In this document: positions 1 through 8,359 of the stretch, piece after piece
How positions within the stretch are numbered: the stretch's first letter is position 1
Layout: the number at the start of each line of letters is the position of its first letter
Assembly: GCA_004335635.1 (NCBI GenBank)
Contig: QAXH01005111.1
Location: forward strand, 1-19,374
Length of the DNA: 19,374 nucleotides
Direction of reading: 5' to 3'
Origin: Chloromonas sp. AAM2
Taxonomy: Eukaryota; Chlorophyta; Chlorophyceae; Chlamydomonadales; Chlamydomonadaceae
Notes under the pieces: generated by a model
Told to the model about the DNA's origin: nothing
Seen by the model: the letters and a program-made list of their open reading frames with translations, nothing else
Databases searched by the model: none
Made by a program: the position numbers and the translations under genes

Positions 1-16
1 ATAACGAGGTGTCTAT

Positions 17-58
17 AAGGCATGGTCTACAAGGCATGGTCTACAAGGCATGGTCTAT
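17..58. repeat. 14-bp tandem repeat, three units
   Basis: The unit AAGGCATGGTCTAC occurs at 17-30, 31-44 and 45-58. The last unit differs by one base (…CTAT) and runs into CTATAAAG. It could be a small minisatellite or, because of the TATAA at its edge, part of a promoter for something to its right. Only the repeat itself is certain. Confidence 0.9.
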
Positions 59-61
59 AAA

Positions 62-157
62 GCTGCTGGAGCACCCCTTGCCGCCGCCCCGGCTGCTGCC
101 CCTCCGGCCGCCGGCCCGGCTGCTGGAGCACCCCTGGCCGCCGCCCCGGCTGCTGCA
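62..157. repeat. GC-rich imperfect 57-bp duplication
   Basis: A segment starting GCTGCTGGAGCACCCC at 62 recurs at 119, a period of 57 bases, with GCCGCCGCCCCGGCTGCTG in both halves. The period is a multiple of three. One strand reads as Pro/Leu-rich peptide and the other as Ala/Gly-rich peptide. Because both are simply products of GC-rich triplets, I do not call either as a protein. It may be a low-complexity part of an exon that begins outside the window. Confidence 0.7.
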
Positions 158-159
158 GC

Positions 160-640
160 CCCCCTGGCAATGCCCTCTGCAATGCGACCGTAGAAGCGCC
201 ACGCGGAGGAAAGGCAAGTCTGCGAAAGGAGGTGGGCCATACCCGGCACTGTTGGTGTAAACATGGTGTTTTGCTGTAGATTCCAACACGGTTGGCGCAT
301 CGCCTGCTAGTTTTGTCTTATTGTTGGCCCAGCACTTGGCGCACAGACATAGAACTGGTGAATTGTTGGCTTTCGGCGGCATGGAAAAGTACGGCGCGCC
401 AGAGCAACCCACAGTCGCTAGCGGAGTGAAGTGGCCTCAGCATTCCTCTAGAGAAGTCTAGAATTCAGAGATTACAGAGAATGGTCAGCAGATTGCCGGC
501 GAAACGGTTTCTATACGGCTAATACACTGCACCGCACTTCCCGCCTGCAGAGAAGCACAGCCAGGCCCTGTACAGTCACTGTACAGTCATTCAGCACCGC
601 TAACACTCGCATTGATGACAGTTGTGGACACCCCATGTGT
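160..640. other. no supported gene
   Basis: Nothing recognisable was found here. Short open frames occur on both strands, but none shows a motif, a homologous copy elsewhere in the window or a convincing splice context. The stretch may hold upstream exons or an intron of the Cys-rich gene that follows on the plus strand. Confidence 0.4.
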
Positions 641-1191
641 GGGTTGATCCAGGTGTGAGAGGCCCGAACCTGGATCAACCCAGCCCCCTGCACAGTAGGG
701 GCTGCTGTACCGTATGGGGCTGCTGCAACAACTGCAATCCCGGCTACCACGATGATGGCTGCACCTGTCGCAAGGACGTGCATATTTTCGCGAAGAGCAG
801 CTACGGACGCGGCGCTGGGGTACCATTGGTCTGCTCGTCAAACCAGGATTACGATGCTGGGCTCTGCTATACCAAGTGCGGTTCAGGAATGAGTGGCGTA
901 GGTCCCGTCTGCTGGGCCACCAATGCTCCCAGCGGCTACCCGGTCAAGTGCAATGAGATTTCTTGGGCCCCTACCCAGGCAGGCTGGGACAAGACCAACG
1001 AAGAGTTTCGTACGATTGGCATCAGGTCGGGTGCATTCACTGGCTTTTGCCTGGCCTCCATTGTGGCTGCAGCGGCAGCAGCCGGTTTACTCGCTCCCGC
1101 TGCAGTCGCAGTGTGTGGTGCTGCAGCTCCGATAGCGCTGGGTGCAGTTGAGATTATGATCAAGTTGGGTGCCTTCGCGCCATGCCCCTGA
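622..1191 (+). CDS. Cys-rich protein with GRGAGVPL/GxGPVCW motif, 3' exon
   Basis: The frame is open from 622 to a TGA at 1189-1191, but no ATG begins it, so this is best read as the last exon of a longer gene. The true exon start may be after CCCAG at 683 or CACAG at 693. The protein begins with a Cys-dense block (GCCTVWGCCNNCNPGYHDDG), then SYGRGAGVPLVC, then DAGLCYTKC and GVGPVCW. From family knowledge, the GAGVPL…CY..C..G..GxGPVCW pattern recurs in uncharacterised secreted or surface proteins of algae and other protists; I know no assigned function. The C-terminal 50 residues contain an Ala-rich hydrophobic stretch (AAAAAAGLLAPAAVAVCGAA), a possible membrane segment, and the protein ends in APCP. 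It is unrelated to the gene array further right and lies on the opposite strand. Confidence 0.7.
   Translation: MWTPHVWVDPGVRGPNLDQPSPLHSRGCCTVWGCCNNCNPGYHDDGCTCRKDVHIFAKSSYGRGAGVPLVCSSNQDYDAGLCYTKCGSGMSGVGPVCWATNAPSGYPVKCNEISWAPTQAGWDKTNEEFRTIGIRSGAFTGFCLASIVAAAAAAGLLAPAAVAVCGAAAPIALGAVEIMIKLGAFAPCP
641..681. other. perfect 14-bp inverted repeat (hairpin)
   Basis: GGGTTGATCCAGGT at 641-654 and its exact reverse complement ACCTGGATCAACCC at 668-681 are separated by 13 bases. The right arm ends at a possible 3' splice site (CCCAG at 679-683), just before the Cys-rich coding block. The left arm contains CAG|GTGTGA, which resembles a 5' splice site. The hairpin could influence splicing of this transcript, or it could be the remains of a small inverted-repeat element. 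Confidence 0.85.
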
Positions 1192-1790
1192 TTGGCGGGA
1201 TCACGAACTAGCTACTGTCCTGTCGCAGCATTTTAGGTCGTGGCACATCTTTCCAACAGTTATGGGCCACATTAGCACGACCTTTCCGGTGGCGACTCGA
1301 TTCGATTTTGCATCCCTTTCTGCTAGGCACTTGCAGCTGCCGAGTAGCACTTGCTTTCAAGGCCAGAAAGCCTCTGTCGCCATGGTAGGCTAACACACCA
1401 GACGGTGCGGACTGCTGACCATAAACATGCTCACTCCAGGCCCCTTGCCGCTGCCTTCGTGATTTACCACGAACTGTACTTCCTTGAGTGCGGTTGTGGA
1501 GCGGTGACCCTCAACACAAAACTCATGCACACGAATGTCTCTGTATGCGGCCGGGTCAGAACACACGGTGCGGAACGCATGGTCAAACACTGCGGTGGTC
1601 ACCATTGACGTGGTCTCATCCCTTCCCACATGGCATGTGCACCTGCATGAGCAGCCAACATTGCCCGGCCTATGTATATTTATGAGCACCACCAGAATGA
1701 TCATACTCGGGACAGGCCGATAGCTAGTAGCCACAACCTTCACAGTTTACCTTTGACACTGACTCCAGACAGCAACAAAAAAACACGCAA
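1192..1790. other. no confident gene; weak minus-strand ORF
   Basis: The only open frame of note is on the minus strand from about 1743 to 1390 (117 codons). It has mixed, protein-like composition but no motif I recognise, and no convincing promoter or splice frame. It could be an exon or chance. Nothing else is seen in this stretch. Confidence 0.25.
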
Positions 1791-1796
1791 CTTTTT

Positions 1797-2042
1797 GGGC
1801 CAAGGTCCCCTTGCACTAACTAGGTGATGGATGACCGACCTTGCCCCATAGCCGAACCGGCTGCTAAAAGCGGATGCACCACCGGCCACGAGTGCCTGTC
1901 TTTGGGGCAGGGTCCCCATGCAGCTCAATGGTGGATGGCGGACCTTGCCCCTAGGCCAAACCGGTGACTTTCTTTTGGGCAAGGTCCCCGTGCAGTAGCT
2001 TAATGGTGAATGACGGACCTTACCCCAATGGCAGCTGGTGAC
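1797..2042. repeat. three tandem hairpin-forming repeats
   Basis: Three diverged copies begin at 1797, 1904 and 1977. Each opens with GGG[GC]CA[AG]GGTCCCC or a close variant and closes about 35-50 bases later with GACCTTGCCCC or GACCTTACCCC, so each can fold into a stem of about 11-12 bp with one mismatch. Right arms are at 1837-1847, 1940-1951 and 2015-2026. Each copy is preceded by CTTTTTGGGC-like sequence and followed by an AACCGG or GGTGAC tail. They could be small MITE-like palindromes or a structured-RNA array. The minus-strand open frame across them mirrors the repetition and is not called. Confidence 0.8.
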
Positions 2043-2049
2043 CACTCTT

Positions 2050-2721
2050 TGTACCTCAGCATCCCAAGAAACTTACCGGTACTTGTTTGGTCCCTTATCA
2101 CACATTGCACCACTTGTTATTGGCTGACTCAGGCTCTTGGCTGCTGTATCACAACGCTTCTTGTTCAGGGACAACACTCTTGATCCTAATGCTTTGGTAA
2201 TCCCCCCACCATGTCACAGCGCACAAGCCCCTGCAACTTCTAGCAAGCCTCTGGAATGAGCGCGTGCTGCTCGGAACGTGGTTTTTGTAACACAATATGC
2301 ACTGGTTTGCACGTAAAGCTTTGAAGCACTGGGTGACTGATGCAATTTGACCACCACTACATAGTACCAGGCACGAAAAAGAACCTGGGGTCATGGACAA
2401 TGAATGGCAGAATATGTACCAATAACCAAAGAGATATCGCATTCTATGCAGAAAACCACGCATCGTATTGAGGGTCAAGTGCACCCATCCTTCCATCTGC
2501 ACGACTCTACCACACACAGCCGTGCAACACCAGTAGTGTAAATAGGAACAGTAGGAAGTGGTGCGAGCCAGCTCATGTAACTGCTCTCCCACAATTCACA
2601 ACGACGTTCCAATTGTAGCAACGAGCGACTGCGCAGCCACTTCCAACTGTTCAAACGTTGACGTCGACCTCAGTAGCTGCCCACAAGTACGTGCACTTTG
2701 CGACATGGACTCTCGCCCGCA
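2050..2721. other. downstream flank of gene A, no gene called
   Basis: This lies 3' of the gene A stop on the minus strand and probably includes its 3' UTR. A minus-strand open frame of 147 codons (2592-2149) has no recognised motif and is not called. I found no convincing polyadenylation signal: neither AATAAA nor TGTAA is present on the minus strand close to the stop. Confidence 0.4.
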
Positions 2722-5700
2722 TCAACCGCCAGCAGCGCTACTGCTGCTGCCGACGGCAGTACCGGAAGGACCCGGCTGGTCGCACTTGTACTCATCGGAT
2801 CCCAGGCACCTGGCTGCCAAGGCGATGTGATACTTTGCGACGTCTGGCTGCGTACACAGCCGTGTGCGGAACTCGCCATGGCAGTTGTCAGGTACCTGCA
2901 GGAACGCCAGGAGTAATGAACCGAAAAGGGACAGGACAGATGATACAGGAACGCCAAAGCAACGCAGCAGAGGCCAGCAACTGCAGGTGGCAAACTGAAC
3001 TTGTCGTTAAACAGACGGGGATGGACTACTACTGTCTGGTCTAAGTCCTGAAAACAAAGTCTGTCGTCCAAGCACATACAATTGTATATCGTGCCCAAGC
3101 GCCGGCAGAACCTAGTTCCTGTTGGTGTTTGTTGGGGGGATGCCCTGGCCTGCCCAGTAGGGCCCTGGCCTGCCCACCGTTTTTCCTGTGAGAGAGGTTG
3201 ATAGCATGGTTGAATGTTAAGAAGCTGGGTGTCATGGACGGCCCGCACACACCACTCTGCCTGACTACCTCACTTGAACATGGGCAGCACACACTCACCG
3301 CTCGCATGGCCAAAGCGCAGCGGTACGAACAGCATCCCTGCTGCACACCCAGCTCCGGTATGCAGACGCTGTTGACGTTTGACGCTAGGTTCAGGCATTG
3401 ATCAGACGAATTGGATAGCAGCGCACGAATTTGGGGTCCGATGACGGCGGCGTTGTACCCCGGCCAAGGCACCTCAGACACCTGGCACTGGCCTGCACAA
3501 GCAACGCGCAATCACGAGCAATTATCATAGCGGGTGGCATTGATGGCTGTGAGCTTGTTCAAGACATTCTTGCGTATCGACAGAGTAACTGTCGCTGATG
3601 TTCGTGTTCCCGATTTAAACCGGTTGTCACCGCATGTTGTTGTACACCGTTAGCTTCACCAGCAACAGAGCCCTGCCATTGCTTTAGCTTGCGTTGAACG
3701 TTCTTTGATGGCCTTCGTAGCGTCGTATCTGACCTGTGCTGGTTGCAACAATTGGCAGGTTCTGCTGCAGAGCGCCCCCAAAGTTCAAGAACGGTGATGC
3801 TTTGCTGACGGTCTGCACAGTGGCAACACAACAGCGGTTTCCAATTCGTCGCAGACGCAAGGTGGACAACGCGCTGAACTCTATGTGATTGCATACTCGT
3901 GCAGATGTGTACCACATCAGAGGCTCGTCTGCTCTAGCTGTTAAGCACGTTTGAGATCTCACCTTTCGATTCCCAGCAATATGTGTAGATGGCAAGCGCA
4001 ACCGATGCCGGCTTGACTAACCTGGCACTAACAGGGTGACTAACCTGGCACGACAGGGTGATGTTTGAGCATCTTTCCGCGGCGTTGAAGCTGCACGACA
4101 CACGCGCCAACACCAGCCGTTTTGAAAAAGCGTAATAGCAGACGCAGGAAGACGAGGGTCGAACAATACCGCTGCAGCACGTTGCACAGGTGCGGCACTC
4201 ACAAGTACTTGGTGATCGACGGAATTCGAGTGCATAGGGACTGGAAGAAGGAGGCAAAACACGACCTGGGCACCTGCAAGCACCGACAAGGATGTTGACT
4301 CAGCGCTCATAGTTGGATATGAGAAATATGGCTTACCATTGAACGTAGCTGCAATTATGTATCGCAAATCATACATGCCAACTCCAGTGCTGAGGAAAGA
4401 ACGCAAGTAGCGTGGCATTCAAGCGACAAGGTTTATGGCTCCTGGCCGCGCTGCTAACGCGACCGTTGTCTGACCTTTTCGACGGCAGCACGGCAACGTA
4501 GAGAGCAGCAGCCCGACTGATACAGCAGATCAGTGTTGCAAGTGGGCAAGTAGGACAACGCCATGCGCAGACAGGCCTGCGGAACGTCCAATGAAAATGC
4601 CAGCAAGGCGTCGAAGAGCAATGATCCTGTGTGGCAAGCACGCACACCCAGACACGAGTGATCAGCTCCAACATCATCACCATTGACCAATTGCAAACAA
4701 GTCTGCAACTCGAACAGGTGGCTACGAAAATTTGGGGGTTATCGGCCTGGTTCAGAATGACCGGCGATGCAGGATTGCCCATGCAATATCTGGTACGTAC
4801 CGTTGAAGTCAGGCCACAAGCGTGGCGGCTCTTGAGCGCATCTCGCATAGTACACCATGTCACGGTGGTTATTCGTTGATATCACAGCTGGAGCGCCTGT
4901 TACTGGCGGTTCGGCAGCTGGCTGCCATATGGTTCTGGCATCGCCTGCTGTGGTCGCGTTGGCAAGGGCCACTGTCGACGTGTTCACAAGGGCCGCGGCT
5001 TCCAGGCTGCCTTCCACACCCAGTCCTGCTGGCATAGTCCCAAGTCTCAGCAATTGCTGCACGACCGTGTCATTCACAGGGCAGGACATATCCGAACCTG
5101 GTGCAGCAGCAGAGAGGCAACGATGCCCGATGTTCATGACATACGAGCCGTAGACGGTATCGTTGGAGCACGCATACATCCACACTTGGGCCAAGCATTC
5201 AGCGCTCACGGACTGCAGAGTGGCACATAGCAGGGTGAACTTGGCGTGCAATCTTGGTGCCATGGGAGCACCGTAGCAAGCAGAGAAATCACAGGACATA
5301 CAGTGAAGCATCAGCAGGCGCATCAGCAGGCTATTCAAGGGTTGTGTTCATATGATTCTCAAAGCAAGGGCTTGCAAACCCACAAGCTAGAGCCAATGGC
5401 GACCCATGGCTTGCATGAATGTAGCCAAACCCTGCTGGCCCAGGGCTTGCACGTGCGCTGGTCACAAGCAATTACTAACCGCTCGTAGTGCTCGGTCGCA
5501 GCTGCCTGAACAACAGCCAGAGGTTACAAGGAAGTCGGGTAGGCATACCGCCGCGGAAGTTGCTAGAACATTGTAGCACCCTGCAGTTGCAAGTGTTCAT
5601 GGCAGACCGCATGCAACATACTGCATTGACTAGACTGACTGTTCACTGCTGTGGGGTTGAATCTAGAACCTGCTGTACGCACCCCTTGCACGATTATTGG

Positions 5701-6218
5701 ATGTGGAGTGGGCAACCGGTCACAGCCGATCGAGACTTCATTGATGTGGCAACAAAGTGGGGTCAACTGCCACTCACCAGGGGTGAGTTTCTGCTGCAGT
5801 TCCGCCGCTAACTCAGCGATCTGCGTGGCTGCGGAACAGCAAGACATGCGGACGCCGTCAGCTTGGATGCGGGACATTGCAGCTTCCGTCGGGTTCATCG
5901 TCTAGGGTTTGCGAGGTGAGTCGGATTGCATCAAACATGCCAAGCTGCGTATCCTTGAGTTGGCCTACCAGTGAAGTTGCTGATCTGCACGGGAACGTGG
6001 CAATTCCGCTGTTGCTCGAGAATCGAGGAAATGACAGGAACTCCTGGCTGGGCTGGAGAAAATTGCCGCAGCGCGCACACCGCCTTGTCGATGCCATGGA
6101 TCCAGATCAGAAGTAAGCAGGGCACCAAGTACAATGCGATCGGATGTCTCCTCCGGTATCTCCTCGACCCTACCGCAACTCCCGCTACTCTCGCATCAGC
6201 ATCCACGTCGGCAAGCAT
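2722..6218 (-). CDS. Gene A: secreted Cys-rich repeat protein, nine exons
   Basis: Family not recognised. Spliced exons, minus strand: 6218-5969, 5580-5480, 5212-4801, 4626-4475, 4273-4203, 4090-4045, 3812-3734, 3492-3299, 2895-2722 (TGA). Together they make 1479 nt, about 492 aa. All borders are GT-AG, phases chain without conflict, and seven of the nine exons match gene B exons in length or phase and in sequence. Exon 1 encodes a basic stretch (RRYRRRHP) then a hydrophobic segment (IALYLVPCLLLIWI), probably a signal peptide or anchor. An upstream in-frame ATG at 6527 would add 103 residues and a second hydrophobic stretch. Exons 2-9 encode a half-unit with TSGCCSGSC, a ten-Cys unit with LWPDFNG and SGCCSLRC, a second ten-Cys unit with VPWPGYNA and QQGCCSYRC, and a half-unit starting VPDNC. 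N-glycosylation sequons such as NDT, NTS and NIT are frequent. Exon 3 is 41 residues longer than in gene B. I infer a secreted or surface protein held by disulfides. The start codon is the least certain part. Confidence 0.82.
4015..4060. repeat. 23-bp tandem duplication of a 5' splice site in gene A
   Basis: GACTAACCTGGCA occurs at 4015-4027 and 4038-4050, each followed by an ACAGGGTG-like end, a period of 23 bases. On the minus strand each copy carries TGCCAG|GTTAGT, so the donor of exon 6 (exon end at 4045) is duplicated 23 bases downstream (exon end at 4022). Use of the second donor would add 23 nt and shift the frame; the first keeps the 46-nt exon length seen in all three paralogues. Confidence 0.85.
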
Positions 6219-6654
6219 CAGGCGATCATCGGAAGGTTCAAGACAAGAACTGATGGCATTCCATAGCGCATGCACAAGTATACAAAAGGCAGCTATGCAA
6301 ACCCAGTGTCCAGGCGCACACAGCCAGGAAGAAACGGCGAACTCACTCGGAACCTGCGGGACCTGCGCTGGCGCCGCCGTGCCTCTGATCCTGAGATCTT
6401 CAATGTTCTGATGCCTCATGTTCGCCATGCTACCTTGCGCACGCACTGCCTTGCTTGAGACAGGTCTAGAGGCCGAATCGCAAGAATGACTCATCGCATC
6501 CTTGATGTGCAATCCGAACATGCTCATCTAGTCCATCTTCATCTAAACCGCAACAATGATCACAACTGAGTCGGGCTCATCACGTCTACCCCCGGCGCCG
6601 GCATCCATGACCTTTCTACAGCTTTCGCTAGCTATGGGCGGCCAGCAAGGACTC

Positions 6655-6699
6655 ATGCACTCACGACCCATGCACTCACGACCCATGCACTCACGACCC
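6655..6699. repeat. 15-bp tandem repeat, three perfect units
   Basis: ATGCACTCACGACCC is repeated three times without change, at 6655, 6670 and 6685. It lies about 130-170 bases upstream of the most distal possible gene A start (6527), so it may sit in the gene A promoter or 5' UTR. Perfect identity suggests recent expansion. Confidence 0.9.
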
Positions 6700-6835
6700 A
6701 TGTGGGCCAGCATGGTGCATCAGATCAAGCATTTACGCAATGACACCGGGTCAAGCAATGCGGTGTACCACTGCTAACTCTCACAGGAAAAAACTGGGCT
6801 CCTGAGTTCTTTCACTCTTTCACTCGATTCTTACA

Positions 6836-6906
6836 ATAACCAGTGTGGGGAAGGTCTGCGAAGGTTTAAGGTTCTACCCTTAACCCTTCTAGCCTTAACT
6901 GGTTAT
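6836..6906 (+). mobile_element. MITE-like element, copy 1 (71 bp)
   Basis: The ends are inverted repeats, ATAACCAGT at 6836-6844 and AACTGGTTAT at 6897-6906. The interior, including GGGGAAGGTCTGCGAAGGTT and CCCTTCTAG, is nearly identical to the reverse complement of 14535-14590. Copy 1 has about 15 extra internal bases around CTACCCTTAA. Two copies in opposite orientation with shared termini support a short non-autonomous transposon. No clear target duplication was found beyond a possible TA. Confidence 0.75.
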
Positions 6907-7246
6907 ATACATCTCTCGGGAGAGAGAGACGTACTACAGTGGCTCAATCCAAAGAACTCGGACAGCCACCATAGGCAGTGTGGCTGGCTGTGCACCCTGC
7001 AGTGTGTAAGGCCGCTGTGGCACACCCCCACAGCAGCCCGGCAGGCAACCTGAGCCCCACTGCCCTGACCATCATGTCACGCTACAATCGTCTTCACTTC
7101 GGGATGGAATGCCAACCTCCATCCGCCCCAGTTTGGGATGGATGCCGCGCCGCAGCAGGTTGGGGCGGTTCTGCACACACATGAGTATCCATGTGCCAAA
7201 TCAGTATGTGAGTCACGAGGGGCAAATTGTGCTTTGTCAAAAACTG

Positions 7247-7297
7247 ATTAGTGTGGTCTGTATTCCAACGGATGTATTAGTGTGGTCTGTATTCCAA
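7247..7297. repeat. 22-bp direct repeat, 29-bp period
   Basis: ATTAGTGTGGTCTGTATTCC followed by AA occurs at 7247-7268 and again at 7276-7297 with no change. It lies in the spacer between genes A and B and has no visible function. Confidence 0.9.
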
Positions 7298-7690
7298 ACC
7301 TTCAAAATATGCTGAAGAGTGCAAAACGGTGTTGCCTGACAACATCAAAACACCCAAGGCAAGGAAGGGAAGTGAAGTTCTTACAATAATAATCAGGAGT
7401 AGTCCAACGCCCAACATCTGAAGTGCTCATGCTGACAAACGACCAATTTGTCAGTCTGGTGATATGGAGGGCCTGGAGCCCGTCCTTAGTTTGAATGCAC
7501 AACAACTGAAGAATGGGAAGTGATCCATCGTCGTGGCAATTGTTTCACAAAGCAGACTATTCACTCCCAGCTGCAGGCATTGCTCTGAGGCTCTTGAGGC
7601 TGCACAGTTGGCAGCAAGTTGCAGGAAATTGAGGCGTAAGAGGCTGCAACTGCTTAGGTGGGCAGGCAAAGCAAAAGGAGGGGAGTAAAC

Positions 7691-7804
7691 GTCAAATCTG
7701 ATTTGACACCCAATGACACCAGGTGTGAAAATGTCGTCAGAGTGCTGTCAGCATGAGAGTAACGCTTGTGGCCTGTCAAATCCGTGCTTGTGACCTGTCA
7801 AATC
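7691..7804. repeat. cluster of GTCAAATC motifs including a palindrome
   Basis: GTCAAATC-T-GATTTGAC at 7691-7707 is a perfect 8-bp inverted repeat with one central base. The same octamer recurs at 7775-7782 and 7797-7804 inside a 19-base near-direct repeat, GCTTGTG[GA]CCTGTCAAATC, with a 22-base period. It could be a protein-binding cluster or a decayed repeat. It lies in the A-B spacer, downstream of the gene B stop. Confidence 0.75.
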
Positions 7805-8359
7805 TTTCAATGCGTGCCATTTACATGGCTAACGGAATTATTTCGGAAGGCGTTCTGTGAGGTGATGGCCACAAGGGACTCACCACCCCTTGCTGACACG
7901 GCCAGATTTCCCTTTACTAGGAGATTGTTTTTTCAGTTTGCGCCATCAGTTGATGTTTGCGTTGGATGTGCTTCATGGTGTGCACTCCCTCCTTGTAACA
8001 TAGAACAACCCATGTTGTTACGCTGCTGAGAGCAACCTGTCAGGTGTCTGGAACAAGTGCCTGTCTCAGTGCCAGGAGCAGAGCAATAGTGCTGCCCCTG
8101 GTTAGGCCGCAATGCCTGCTCATGCAACCCATCTGTTTTCAAAGCAAGCACAATGAAGTATGACTGACACCCGCTTGGGTCTACTTCTTTCATCCGCATG
8201 CCGTAAGTCTTGCTTCTTGAATACCCTATCTATCTTGTCCAACTCTTGCCCGTCTCTTCTACCCACGTCAGCCTCTTGTGCAGATGTCAACCACTTGTGC
8301 AAATGTATTCGCTTGTCCATATGCCAACCTCGTGAGAACGTCGACCTCTTGACCGGCTA

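Larger units (their letters stand above)
6528..8359. other. intergenic region between genes A and B
   Basis: This spacer should contain the promoter and 5' UTR of gene A at its low-coordinate end and the 3' UTR of gene B at its high-coordinate end. It carries short tandem repeats, a MITE-like element and a GTCAAATC cluster (listed separately). No family exon of the A/B/D type was found here. A minus-strand open frame at 7669-7451 contains ASEQCLQLGVNSLLCE, which is protein-like, but splice borders and relatives are lacking. Confidence 0.5.

Noticed and set aside
4475..4500. SGCCSLRC and GCCSY.C blocks resembling short venom-peptide cysteine patterns
   Set aside because: The blocks are parts of a larger ten-Cys unit repeated across spliced exons with no prepropeptide organisation; the resemblance is only the CC spacing.
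5931..6527. 198-codon minus-strand ORF as a stand-alone gene
   Set aside because: A GTAGGC donor in phase 1 after NFT-G matches gene B exon 1, and the next exon (5580-5480) matches gene B exon 2, so it is the first exon of gene A.
6655..6699. Possible CRISPR-like repeat array
   Set aside because: Three contiguous 15-bp units have no spacers, and the genome is eukaryotic.
7451..7669. Minus-strand frame with ASEQCLQLGVNSLLCE as a further family exon
   Set aside because: It lacks the GCC-x3-C block, the W-P linker and matching splice phases, so membership of the A/B/D family is not supported.
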